A stretch of DNA of 64,000 nt from Solitalea canadensis DSM 3403 (GTDB lineage: Bacteria; Bacteroidota; Bacteroidia; Sphingobacteriales; Sphingobacteriaceae), in NCBI RefSeq assembly GCF_000242635.2, contig NC_017770.1, positions 2,554,669 to 2,618,668 on the forward strand, given 5' to 3'. The notes under the pieces were generated by a model, which ran no database searches, was not told the DNA's origin, and saw only the letters and a program-made list of their open reading frames with translations. Both the position numbers and the translations under genes were made by a program. Below are positions 10,001 to 17,814 of the stretch, piece after piece (the stretch's first letter is position 1; every line of letters begins with the position of its first letter).

Positions 10001-10484
10001 CATCTGTACTGCTTTGCAGAACTTGTCCCGTCTGCACTATTTTGACATTTGCCCCAATTAAAGGTTCGCCTTTATCGTCCATTACCTTGCCTGAGATCCG
10101 TCCGGATTGTTGTCTTACGATACCGGTGACTTCAGTGACTTGTGACTTCGCAGTGCTATTGACTTCCGCTTCAGTGATAACCACAACCTTATTGTCAATA
10201 GTGTAGCTATAGGGTTTACCGGCAAAACAGGCATTGAGTACCTGCTCCACGGTTGCATTCTTCACCTCTATACTGGCTGGTTTGGCATGATTGAAAAGGT
10301 CCGTATCGTAGAAGAAGTCGTATTGACTCTGCTTCCTTATTTCTTCCAGCACTGTATGGATGCTGGCATTCTGCTTACTCATCGTAATACGCTGTGCGTA
10401 ACTGTTAGCATGTACCTGCACAAACAGACAGGTCAATAATAACATGGTGAACTTCATAACACGCATGCATTGATAAAAATTCAT
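7038..10484 (-). CDS. TonB-dependent outer-membrane receptor with STN domain
   Basis: About 1148 aa from the preferred start at 10484 (MNFYQCMRVMKFTMLLLTCL, a good signal peptide); the frame is open upstream to 10526 but lacks secretory character there. Order: signal; secretin/TonB short N-terminal (STN) domain, about 40-100, the contact for FecR-type anti-sigma factors; carboxypeptidase-regulatory-like domain (GKVMDDKGEPLIGANVKIVQ); plug (IAALPDKNIGETLKRISGVS, ERYNMAMMDGA); then a 22-strand-type barrel ending in a C-terminal aromatic residue (SLALSYSF). The plug motif DFEFDIIPSNLVDNVVVSK is shared with the receptor at 17815, so these are paralogs. The presence of STN plus the upstream sigma and FecR genes indicates ligand-triggered transcription of its own operon. 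Confidence 0.9.
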   Translation of the reverse strand: MNFYQCMRVMKFTMLLLTCLFVQVHANSYAQRITMSKQNASIHTVLEEIRKQSQYDFFYDTDLFNHAKPASIEVKNATVEQVLNACFAGKPYSYTIDNKVVVITEAEVNSTAKSQVTEVTGIVRQQSGRISGKVMDDKGEPLIGANVKIVQTGQVLQSSTDGSYSFNVLPGTYTIEVSYVSFKSKRITDVVVKAGALTTLNVVLNAVVSQLDQVVVTASYKTESTNALYTRQKNKAGISNGISSEQIAALPDKNIGETLKRISGVSTTDNRRVVVRGIAERYNMAMMDGAALPSTDVQVRDFEFDIIPSNLVDNVVVSKTATPDMGFGFGGGMVQINTMAIPDNNFTTFSLGSKYINGSTGKDFLGYARGSNDYLGFDDGNRAHFPKDLFSFTNQNYRPTDPYNTSPPEGVEKITPEMISAQNKRIGGLERLGSRMYTTAPGQNYQFSLGRNYNLKTSRFGFVGSLSYRNEQAIDDILHFERGSFNMIGSNLYSPETGEEINESKASQYNFTTSWGALLNAGWNSKNHHITFRNFYSRVFANQFFRISGWGEDEGFEENPVIKEYDRPKYIDLLQNRINGEHNFGYFKFDWSVARNKVTNQELDAVDAEMDPIETINGTVYNYVPGGTTNPGVGTVNRSKYEYQEINWIGDAALSYKFNIRKMNQVVKAGYQYMAKKGDYSWNVLPIGVANLANYNVKYVPIQNWNLDFADPLHDVYYFPAAVNSNNYTGRNNNQAWYIMMDNRFTHWLRLVWGIRGEYYKYEKIKDAAADLAALTDMNNLDKKRYVDPETGNLVHQSLDAGAEDKQWQYLPSANLTITPLENFNIRASYAKSAIRPALIENSSFARFNYLYGRIQRNTGVVSTLITHYDLRMEWYPSPGEVISAGYFKKHFRNPVEMYLDVTNTSGAVDLLTANSDYADVKGWELDIRKKLDFIYPGWKPLKNLYLSSNLTLQHSEVQASAFRYETMGAGEDNDGVSYAYRKKTYLKEKRPLYGQVPVLYNVGLQYDGDRLGANIAYNHSGYKTFTVAMQPQYSEIERPRDQLDAQLSYKFLKDKKLQVKLNISNLLNSPYRFFINGQNTYKTKPGADIMNMNEWSDVYEWKYGFSDKYEEGYYEPMTGNLNRRIGDTDTFIRKAGTSFSLALSYSF

Positions 10485-10612
10485 ATTTTTGTTAATGTTA
10501 ATGAGTTGATGATATTGTTGTCGCAATGTTTTCGATAAGCTTTAACGATCCAGTCAAGGGTGTTCCCGCACCTTTGGCTCTTTTATTTTGTGCTTATCGC
10601 GTATAAAGTGTA

Positions 10613-11767
10613 TTATTCGGTCACTACAAACCTCCTTTCATTTAGTGTTACCTTTGCTTTTTTTGTTGATTGTATCATTTTAATAATGGATGAAATGGGC
10701 TGCGAGCGAGATACCATTCCGTTGAAACGTAATTGACCTATATGAGCAGGACATTCTACATCTACATCATACCAACGAGATACCTGCCGTAGAACGTTCT
10801 CCAATGTTTCGCCACGAAAAATAAAATCGCCGTTGACCCATGCTAATTGCTGTTGGATATCAGCCTCTCGGACTTCTAAAGTTCCTGTCAAAACAGCTTG
10901 TTGCCCGGGCTTCAACAATACAGATTGTCCTGAGTTGCATCGCACATTAACACTCCCTTCCACCAAGGTTGTCCGAACTGTGTTTTCATCGCCATAAGCA
11001 TTGACATTAAAATGTGTCCCCAAAACCTGTATCTCTTGTTTATCGGTCTCCACAAAAAAGGGAATGTTGCCTTTTCCCTCAGGTCGCACCAGTTTTTTGA
11101 TTTCAAAATAAACTTCACCGGTCATCCTTACTCGGCGTTCATTCCCGGTAAAATGCACAGGATAACTAAGGGATGAAGCGGCATTCAACATAGCCTTTGA
11201 TCCGTCGGGTAGGGTAACCTGAAATTTTCCTCCCTTGGGTGTGGCAATAGTGTTCATTGCTGTAGACTCTGCTTCCTGCGGCCCTACAAAGTAGCGCACA
11301 TTCCCGTTTCCGTCCTTTTCGATACGTACTCCTCCCTGCGTGGCGACAATCCCGTTTTGGGCATCAGTCAGCGATTTGACCGTGCCATCGGCCAAGGTCA
11401 ATAATGCTTTATCACTACCTGGAAGAATATCCTGCTGTTGGGCCAAATGATTGTTCGTGTCTGCATTATAGGTCCATAACCAATATGCTCCTGCAAACAG
11501 TGTACATCCGACCAACCAAATTGCTGCAATTCGGCGGATAATGCTAGTATTATTGTAGAACCGCTGCTGACCGCTTATCCTATCATCTATCCGCTGTTTG
11601 ATAACTCTACCACGCTCACCATCAGATACTGATATCATTCCATCTTCCGCAGCTGCCATTTCTTCTTCGAAAAGCTCCTTGTAAGCCTGTTTCAGCATTG
11701 CCTGCTCTTCGGAAGTGAGATTTTTTCCATTAGCTTGCTTTTGCAGTAATTTTCTAAGTGTATCCAT
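10613..11767 (-). CDS. FecR-type anti-sigma factor
   Basis: A 384-aa protein. A cytoplasmic N-terminal part (1-90) is followed by one membrane helix (IRRIAAIWLVGCTLFAGAYWLW, about 84-105). The periplasmic FecR domain follows (ATPKGGKFQVTLPDGSKAML, NGEVYFEI-type motifs, VLGTHFNVNAY, TTLVEGSVNV). Last comes a C-terminal DUF4974 domain (DFIFRGETLENVLRQVSRWY) that contacts the receptor STN domain. It holds the adjacent sigma factor inactive until the receptor is occupied. It sits between sigma (12024) and receptor (7038), the canonical order. Confidence 0.92.
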   Translation of the reverse strand: MDTLRKLLQKQANGKNLTSEEQAMLKQAYKELFEEEMAAAEDGMISVSDGERGRVIKQRIDDRISGQQRFYNNTSIIRRIAAIWLVGCTLFAGAYWLWTYNADTNNHLAQQQDILPGSDKALLTLADGTVKSLTDAQNGIVATQGGVRIEKDGNGNVRYFVGPQEAESTAMNTIATPKGGKFQVTLPDGSKAMLNAASSLSYPVHFTGNERRVRMTGEVYFEIKKLVRPEGKGNIPFFVETDKQEIQVLGTHFNVNAYGDENTVRTTLVEGSVNVRCNSGQSVLLKPGQQAVLTGTLEVREADIQQQLAWVNGDFIFRGETLENVLRQVSRWYDVDVECPAHIGQLRFNGMVSRSQPISSIIKMIQSTKKAKVTLNERRFVVTE

Positions 11768-12023
11768 TTGTCGTTCCCTGTATGTACCCTACCCTTATTA
11801 GCGGTTTTAATTACTTCCTACATATATATAATCCCAAAAAGAGGAACACCCCTTGGTCTGAATGATATTTTTTTCGAGTAAATACTATATCCTATTGATT
11901 ACCAATAAAATAATTAACCACATTTTTTTCAGGAACATCCCAATACAGAAATACAGGTATTGTTCGATAAGAACAGTTGAATTGCTATGAAAAGCAATTT
12001 TACAATGAAGACAAATTTGAGAC

Positions 12024-12599
12024 CTATAGGAAAAAGAGTACCAATGGTATGATTGTACTTCTTAGGTTATTGCGAAGTTTTTTGAGGGCCAGGGTAACGT
12101 GGCCTTCAACGGTTTTGGGTGATATTCCGAGCTTTTGGGCTATGTTTTTCACAGACAGCTCTTCGTACCTACTCATGGTAAATACTTTTCGAGACTGTTC
12201 CGGTAAGTCAGCCACACATTGGTCGATCTGCAATTGAAGTTGCCGCACGTGAAGCCTCTGGTCGGCCTCTTCGGCCAACGGTTCCCCAAAGGAGATAACC
12301 TCAATATTGTCTTTCGACTGGATCTGTTTAAGGCTTTTGAGTACTAACCGGTAAGAGGTGGTGCATAGCCAACCCTTAATATTTGTAGGAACAATCCTAT
12401 CCCTGTTTTCCCAGAAACGGATGAAGGTTTCCTGAACAACATCCTCACTAGCCTGCTCGTCTTTGAGTATACGGTATGCTGTACGATATAGTGGCCTCCA
12501 ATACTTAGTATAAATTTCGTCAAAACCGGCAAGATTTCCCTTTTGAAGTTCTCCTAACAATATTGAATCGGTTGATTCCGTCATACCAAAGTATACCAC
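12024..12599 (-). CDS. FecI-like ECF sigma-70 factor
   Basis: A 191-aa protein with sigma region 2 (YRTAYRILKDEQASEDVVQE, TFIRFWENR) and region 4 (LPEQSRKVFTMSRYEELSVK, IAQKLGISPKTVEGHVTLAL). This is the layout of Bacteroidota ECF sigma factors. It directs RNA polymerase to the downstream TonB operon when released by FecR. An internal start at MTESTDSILL (residue 6) is also possible. A TAnnTTTG promoter element lies just upstream (12613-12620 on the minus strand) and a weak 7-bp hairpin (11980-11999) follows the stop. Confidence 0.92.
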   Translation of the reverse strand: MVYFGMTESTDSILLGELQKGNLAGFDEIYTKYWRPLYRTAYRILKDEQASEDVVQETFIRFWENRDRIVPTNIKGWLCTTSYRLVLKSLKQIQSKDNIEVISFGEPLAEEADQRLHVRQLQLQIDQCVADLPEQSRKVFTMSRYEELSVKNIAQKLGISPKTVEGHVTLALKKLRNNLRSTIIPLVLFFL

Positions 12600-12612
12600 T
12601 GTAAAATTTACC

Positions 12613-12620
12613 CAAAATTA
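12613..12620 (-). promoter_or_regulatory. Bacteroidota -7 element (TAnnTTTG) for the sigma gene
   Basis: On the minus strand the sequence is TAATTTTG, matching the TAnnTTTG -7 consensus of housekeeping Bacteroidota promoters. It lies 14 bp before the sigma start codon, so a very short leader would result. Confidence 0.4.
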
Positions 12621-12874
12621 CAGGCAGGATATTATTGACTGAAAAACAACAGGTTAAATTATTGTTAATAAATTAGCAAAATTACATATTAATAAAGGAT
12701 AGAAAGATAGCAGTACCTCTTCCACGCAAAATTGAAGATGTGGCATCGCCCTTCATTTACCAAATCGTGTTTGTTATTTTTATCAAACATGTTAAATACA
12801 AGGCATTGATTTAACATAAATATAATATTGAATTCATGTTTAGCTAATGTACTTTAGAAAAAAATATAAACTAT

Positions 12875-13165
12875 ATGAATAATTCTAAATCAATTATTAA
12901 AGCAACTAGAGCTAACATCGAACAAAGTTTGATTGCAGACCTTACGGAAATAACAAATAAAATAGGATCAGGATCAAAAAAACTGGAGAAAGAGATTAAA
13001 AAAGGATCAAAAAAGCTTGCAAAAAAACTCACAAAAGAACTTAAAGTTGAAAATTCAACAGAAAAAGTGCAAGAAACAAAACCTGCTACGAAGAAACCCA
13101 CAGTTACAAAACCTAAAGTAACGGTAGAAAAACCGGAGAAAACATCCAAAAAACCAAAGTCGTAA
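12875..13165 (+). CDS. Small lysine-rich, histone H1-like protein
   Basis: A 96-aa protein with no signal peptide or membrane helix. The N-terminal 60 residues form a likely helix rich in Ala, Lys and Glu with repeated K-K-L-x-K-E units (GSGSKKLEKEIKKGSKKLAK). The last 30 residues are a Lys/Pro/Thr tail (KPATKKPTVTKPKVTVEKPE). This composition matches histone H1-like or HU-tail-like nucleoid proteins of Bacteroidota in character, but I cannot place it in a named family. Codon use (AAA-rich) fits the surroundings. It stands alone, with 275 bp before it and 233 bp after it, so it is probably its own transcription unit. DNA binding is inferred. Confidence 0.6.
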   Translation: MNNSKSIIKATRANIEQSLIADLTEITNKIGSGSKKLEKEIKKGSKKLAKKLTKELKVENSTEKVQETKPATKKPTVTKPKVTVEKPEKTSKKPKS

Positions 13166-13398
13166 TTTATCTAAATTTATAGCTCTTCTACATTAATTAG
13201 ATAATCATTTTTTGGGTGGCACATACAGCAAATGCTACTCACCTGGAGGATATTTTAAATCTATTTTCAATCATCAAGCCTCCTTCAGTTTTTACTTCAA
13301 CTGTAAAAATGTCTACTTTTTAATTCCCTCATAAATAGTTAACAATCAGTTTATCTGTCGCTGGTATTTTTATAGAAACATCAAACCATAGAACGGAT

Positions 13399-13908
13399 AT
13401 GCCATTTAATAAAGAAAAACTCTTTGAGAAAATCTTTGATCAGACTCATGGTAAAATTTACAATTTTGTTCTTCATCTAACCAACGACTCATTCAGGGCT
13501 GAAGAGATTACGCAGAATTGCTTTATTAAATTATGGTTAAACATGGATCAGCTTGATCATACCAAAGACCCCTTCCCCCTGCTTTTTGTATATGCCAAAA
13601 ATCTTTTCTTTGATGAAGTAAGAAAGATGAAAAACGAGTACCAACTCTTATCCGAAATCAAAAGTAAAGGTGAAGCAGTAACCAACTCAACTGAAGAAAA
13701 ATTCAGGTTAAACGAATTAAACTCACTTATTAACAATGCAGTAGAAAAGCTACCTGAAAAAAGGAAAGTAATTTACAAGTTGAGTCGTGAAGAGGGGCTT
13801 AACCATAATGAAATTGCTGATAAGATAGGGATATCACCCAATACAGTAAAAAATCAAATTACAGATGCCCTAAAATTTATTAAAGATGAACTTTCATCTA
13901 CCTACTAA
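13399..13908 (+). CDS. ECF sigma-70 factor linked to an S41 peptidase
   Basis: A 169-aa protein with region 2 (KIYNFVLHLTNDSFRAEEITQ, NCFIKLWLNMDQL) and region 4 (LPEKRKVIYKLSREEGLNHN, EIADKIGISPNTVKNQI), so a FecI-like ECF sigma. No FecR gene follows it in the same direction. Only 10 bp after its stop comes an S41 peptidase gene. The nearest FecR without an own sigma gene is at 21069-22061 on the opposite strand, so this factor could serve that locus; this is inference. Confidence 0.88.
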   Translation: MPFNKEKLFEKIFDQTHGKIYNFVLHLTNDSFRAEEITQNCFIKLWLNMDQLDHTKDPFPLLFVYAKNLFFDEVRKMKNEYQLLSEIKSKGEAVTNSTEEKFRLNELNSLINNAVEKLPEKRKVIYKLSREEGLNHNEIADKIGISPNTVKNQITDALKFIKDELSSTY

Positions 13909-13918
13909 ATCTACCTTA

Positions 13919-15307
13919 ATGACTATTTTTAATCAAACTCTTCATTCACTTAAACTTATACTCACTCTTACACTTGTAATTGCCACATCCTGCAAAAAAG
14001 AAGAAATACAGGAGCCTGATTATTCAGGCCCGGTTACTTCTCAGGAGATCAACAAATGGGTAATGGATAGTTTAAGAATCTATTATTTATGGAATAATCA
14101 GCTACCTATAAAACCTAACCTTCAACAAGAGCCCTTACCCTTTTTTAAATCTGTAAAATATACCGACGACCGCTTTTCAGCCTTAATTAAACCATCTGAT
14201 CAATCGACATTTAATAACACCATTAAGTCATTATTTGGATTTGAATTTTCAGTTATCACATCAGAAAACAATGCAACTTTAGGATTAATAAAGCTTGTAG
14301 TACCTAACTCAAATACTCACCGACAGGGATTAAAAAGAGGAATGCTATTTAATAAGATTAACGGACAGCAACTTACAGCCACAAACTTTTCTGTGTTAAT
14401 CAGTTCATTACAAATGAACAGAGCAGGCAGTATTACTACCGTAAAAGGAGAAATTGGAAATTTTACGGAAGATAAAGTTATCCAGCTTTCTCCATCGATA
14501 TTTGCAGAATATCCTATTTACAAAAACACTGTTTACACTTATAACGGCAGGAAAGCCGGTTATTTATTTTTCAATAATTTCTCTACTAACTACAACCCAT
14601 TATTGCTTTCTGTTTTCCAAGAGTTTAAATCCCAGAATATTAATGAACTTATTCTCGATTTAAGATACAATGCAGGTGGTGAAGTGGCTTCGTCAGCTGT
14701 ATTGTGTGGGTTGATTTCGGCTAACTTAAAAGCCAGTTCGCCATTTATTAAATACTCCGGAAATAGTTATGCGGGACAATTTAGTGAGACATTGGCGGAA
14801 ACTTTAACAACTGCTCAAACAAATAAGCTTACCTTCAGTCAAATTCAACCAAATCAGTTAGCATTAAACAGGGTTTACATAATTGCCACAAAAAACACGG
14901 CTTCTGCTGCCGAGGTGGTAATAAATAACCTCAGACCGTATGTAAGTGTAATTCATATAGGTGAAAACACATTTGGGAAGGACGAAGGATCTTTCAGTAT
15001 TCAGGATCAGCGACCGTCTAAAAGAATTGACTGGGTGCTGTATCCTATTGTTTATAAAATTTCAAATGCAAATAACACTGGCAATTATTCATTTGGCTTG
15101 ATAGCCGATGAAAAGATGGATGAGCATTTAGCAATACCTTTAAAAGAAATAGGTGATCCTGAGGAACCACTGTTAAACAGAGCTTTACAATTATCTCTTA
15201 ATAAGCCTGTAACCCTATCTGTTTCAAGCAAAAAGAAAGATAATTATCAAGATTTGTATAATACAGCATTGCAGAGCGCTCAAAACAGTATACTTCTGGT
15301 AAAGTAA
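13919..15307 (+). CDS. S41-family C-terminal processing peptidase, lipoprotein
   Basis: The start at 13919 is preferred over an upstream ATG at 13886 because it gives a clean lipoprotein signal (SLKLILTLTLVIATSCKK) and removes an overlap with the sigma gene. The 462-aa product has the N-terminal helical domain of Bacteroidota S41 peptidases (INKWVMDSLRIYYLWNNQLP), a PDZ-like domain (GLIKLVVPNSNTHRQGLKRG, INGQQL), then the protease core. The core shows LILDLRYNAGGEVASSA, the nucleophile serine in NTASAAEVVINNLRPY and the general-base lysine in NTFGKDEGSF. It should act in the periplasm on protein C-termini. A protease translated with an ECF sigma factor could take part in signal-dependent proteolysis. 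Confidence 0.88.
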   Translation: MTIFNQTLHSLKLILTLTLVIATSCKKEEIQEPDYSGPVTSQEINKWVMDSLRIYYLWNNQLPIKPNLQQEPLPFFKSVKYTDDRFSALIKPSDQSTFNNTIKSLFGFEFSVITSENNATLGLIKLVVPNSNTHRQGLKRGMLFNKINGQQLTATNFSVLISSLQMNRAGSITTVKGEIGNFTEDKVIQLSPSIFAEYPIYKNTVYTYNGRKAGYLFFNNFSTNYNPLLLSVFQEFKSQNINELILDLRYNAGGEVASSAVLCGLISANLKASSPFIKYSGNSYAGQFSETLAETLTTAQTNKLTFSQIQPNQLALNRVYIIATKNTASAAEVVINNLRPYVSVIHIGENTFGKDEGSFSIQDQRPSKRIDWVLYPIVYKISNANNTGNYSFGLIADEKMDEHLAIPLKEIGDPEEPLLNRALQLSLNKPVTLSVSSKKKDNYQDLYNTALQSAQNSILLVK

Positions 15308-15442
15308 GGCTTTACTAGTCAGCAGAAAGTATTGATAAGTATCCGATGAATTGTTAATGCATTTTTCAGCATAAAAAACTGAACTTTCCTAAAAATCCGA
15401 CAGCCAAATCTTATCATAAGAATACAATTGAAGCGCCATAAA

Positions 15443-15469
15443 AAACGCCTCCGGATTCCGGAGGCGTTG
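15443..15469 (-). terminator. Strong terminator between convergent units
   Basis: An 11-bp GC-rich stem (AACGCCTCCGG and complement) with a 3-nt loop. On the minus strand it is followed by a TTTTTT run, so it ends the 22061-15510 block; it also stops read-through from the plus-strand S41 gene. Confidence 0.8.
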
Positions 15470-15509
15470 ATACCTGTAGTTAATCAAATAAGTTTGATTA
15501 ATTATTTAT

Positions 15510-16967
15510 CTATTGACAGTAAACAGTATTTTGTGGGTTACAGTTAGCCCAGTTTGCCAACCAATTTGTTCCTGCAGCAAATGCACCTCTATAAGTAGTA
15601 GAAGTAAAGAATGCATTGGTTAAGTCACCCGTAAATGAGGCTCCGCTTAATGCAGGTGAACCAATACTTGGACGGAAATCTGCACATCCGCTTGTTGAAT
15701 AGAACGGAGAAACTAATTTAATTGAAGTGTTAGGGTTAGCACCAGTGTACAAGGTATTGCTATAGCTATCAGCTCCGGTTGTTGGAATAGTACAAACTGG
15801 AGCTCCGCCGGTAGTTGCAATTGCTTTTACAAAACCATGCACTAAATTGTGGTGGAAGTTACCTGCACAGTATTTATCGATAACATTTTGGCTATCAAAG
15901 TATGCACCGTCATTTAAACCGAAGATAACTGAGTTGGCCATAATCAGGTTTGAATTTCTTCTCCAGTGGTTACCTCTACCAAATTTACCATCGTTCAATG
16001 GACCTGGACCTAAGGTTGTAGCACTTGCCTCTGTTTGCGTTTGAACACCAACTAACGTAAAGTTTGATAATACTGGTTTAGTTTGAGGGGTGTTAGTAGA
16101 TCCGGTTGCATCGTTATCGCACTCAATCATGTTTGATGCACTTGCATCAGCAGCATTAGGATTACGAACCGCTACAGCAAACTGAATTTTACCTGAATAA
16201 CCGAAGTCAAAATCAAAGTCATCATCACGAGCAGACACTGATACAAGGTGTTTTGCATTTACAGTACCACCGAAAAACTCGAATGAATCATCAAATGAGT
16301 TAGTAACTTGTACAAAATCAATAGTAGTACCACTTCCAACAGATCCAAATGTTAAGCCGTTAATCTCATTGTTAGGAGATAAAACGTAACCTGCATACTC
16401 AATGCGTACATATTTTAATGTTCCTGAGTTATCAGCAGCATCTGTACCTCCATATTTGTTATCAAATGGAGCGATTGGATCCAATCCCTCAATACCTTGG
16501 TTAGTGCTCTGGTTATTTGGAGCTTTACCCAAAATAATGATACCACCAAAATCACCTGCAAGGCGTGAACCGGTAGCTTTTTTAGAAGTAAATACAATTG
16601 GAGCAGTATCAGTACCTTGAGCATCGATTTTTGAACCACGGGTAACAACCAATGTTCCTGGTTTTACAGGGTTAGCACTTGATGCATCTAACAAAGTATC
16701 ACCTTGGATGACAGCTCCCGGAGCGATCTTAATGGTTGCGTTGTTAACCACTGATACAATACCTTTTAAGGTATATTTTTTAGTGTTTGATAAATAAAGG
16801 TTTGAAGTAATTTGACCTTTAATTACCGAGTCGGCACAAGACGGTAAAGTACCAGCGCCTACATTGCGACCAAGAAACTGCCCACTTGCAGGATTTTGTT
16901 CGTCTTTTTTACATGCACTTGCAATCACGGTTGCAAGAATTGCAAGAGTTAATAAATGTTTTTTCAT
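15510..16967 (-). CDS. Secreted beta-helix lipoprotein associated with TonB locus
   Basis: A 485-aa protein with a lipoprotein signal (LLTLAILATVIASACKKDEQ). The mature part has repeating short beta segments typical of a right-handed parallel beta-helix, for example YTLKGIVSVVNNATIKIAPG and GTLVVTRGSKIDAQGTDTAP (followed by IVFTSK). Acidic loops (ARDDDFDFDFGYSG) could bind calcium. Closely similar proteins are common beside TonB receptors in Bacteroidota but their function is not established, as far as I know. Codon use is markedly more regular (many ACA, GTA, GCA codons) than in neighbours, consistent with high expression. It is 50 bp downstream of the DUF4397-type lipoprotein in the same direction. 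Confidence 0.7.
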   Translation of the reverse strand: MKKHLLTLAILATVIASACKKDEQNPASGQFLGRNVGAGTLPSCADSVIKGQITSNLYLSNTKKYTLKGIVSVVNNATIKIAPGAVIQGDTLLDASSANPVKPGTLVVTRGSKIDAQGTDTAPIVFTSKKATGSRLAGDFGGIIILGKAPNNQSTNQGIEGLDPIAPFDNKYGGTDAADNSGTLKYVRIEYAGYVLSPNNEINGLTFGSVGSGTTIDFVQVTNSFDDSFEFFGGTVNAKHLVSVSARDDDFDFDFGYSGKIQFAVAVRNPNAADASASNMIECDNDATGSTNTPQTKPVLSNFTLVGVQTQTEASATTLGPGPLNDGKFGRGNHWRRNSNLIMANSVIFGLNDGAYFDSQNVIDKYCAGNFHHNLVHGFVKAIATTGGAPVCTIPTTGADSYSNTLYTGANPNTSIKLVSPFYSTSGCADFRPSIGSPALSGASFTGDLTNAFFTSTTYRGAFAAGTNWLANWANCNPQNTVYCQ

Positions 16968-17017
16968 GTGAGTGATTAATATAAATGACTAAATACAGGT
17001 TCTGCGTATTCAATTGG

Positions 17018-17779
17018 TTATTTATCAATGTAGATATTATCGATATTAACAGGCATTGAAGGGTCGGCACTTGGATAGATATACATATTATACACCCAGT
17101 TTTCTAGTGGAGAGAGCCCTCCCAAATAAGCACCGAAAAGTCCCAGATCAAGGATTACATCAGCTAACATTTCTCCTGTTTGAGCATCTTCCACTTTCAC
17201 TAATGTCCAATAAAGGTTACTATCCAATTTCTCGATTAGGAAATAGTCCGAAAATTGAGTTCTACCCACATTCTTAATTTCTGCAAAAGGTGTTGGAGAT
17301 AACTCAAATGTGTTGATATCGAGTTTATAGAAATAAAGGTTTAGTTTTCCTGTACCTTGTTTCAAGGTATTTATTACTCTTATTTTGTAATGACCCGCAT
17401 CCGGTTTAGGCTCAACAGCGTTTTTGTCAGCCAAAAAGAATTGCAAAGCTCCCCCATCGTAAACAAATTTATAAGCATAATTTTCCCCGGCAGCAAAGTT
17501 CATCAAGGTGTCTACTACTTTTTCACCTGTTTCCTTTTGGAGTACTAAATGTTTCTTATTACCACTTTCGGTGATTTTCAGGACAGGATTTTCAGTTAAT
17601 GCCCCGATTTTTTCGTTGTCAATGAAAATATCTAAAGCAGGAGCTCCCGCAATTGGATTAACGATACTGATATTGGAATAATTCTTCCCTTCAATTGGTT
17701 CACCCTTCTCACAAGCCTGAACAACTAGTAAACCAGTTAATGCGCCTAATGCATAAACCATTCTTGATATTTTATTCAT
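17018..17779 (-). CDS. DUF4397-like lipoprotein
   Basis: A 253-aa protein with a lipoprotein signal (MVYALGALTGLLVVQACEKG). The mature N-terminal domain reads SNISIVNPIAGAPALDIFID and then NEKIGALTENPVL. This fits the DUF4397 pattern (small beta-sandwich with a short-name-like hydrophobic strand followed by D-x-F/Y-x-D/N). A second beta-rich half (IRVINTLKQGTGKLNLYFYK) follows. It lies 35 bp after the TonB receptor stop. Its position parallels that of the two paralogous lipoproteins at 5463-7017, suggesting the same kind of partner role. Confidence 0.65.
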   Translation of the reverse strand: MNKISRMVYALGALTGLLVVQACEKGEPIEGKNYSNISIVNPIAGAPALDIFIDNEKIGALTENPVLKITESGNKKHLVLQKETGEKVVDTLMNFAAGENYAYKFVYDGGALQFFLADKNAVEPKPDAGHYKIRVINTLKQGTGKLNLYFYKLDINTFELSPTPFAEIKNVGRTQFSDYFLIEKLDSNLYWTLVKVEDAQTGEMLADVILDLGLFGAYLGGLSPLENWVYNMYIYPSADPSMPVNIDNIYIDK

Positions 17780-17814
17780 GATGATAATTTTTAATTGATA
17801 GATTAATTCCAGGT

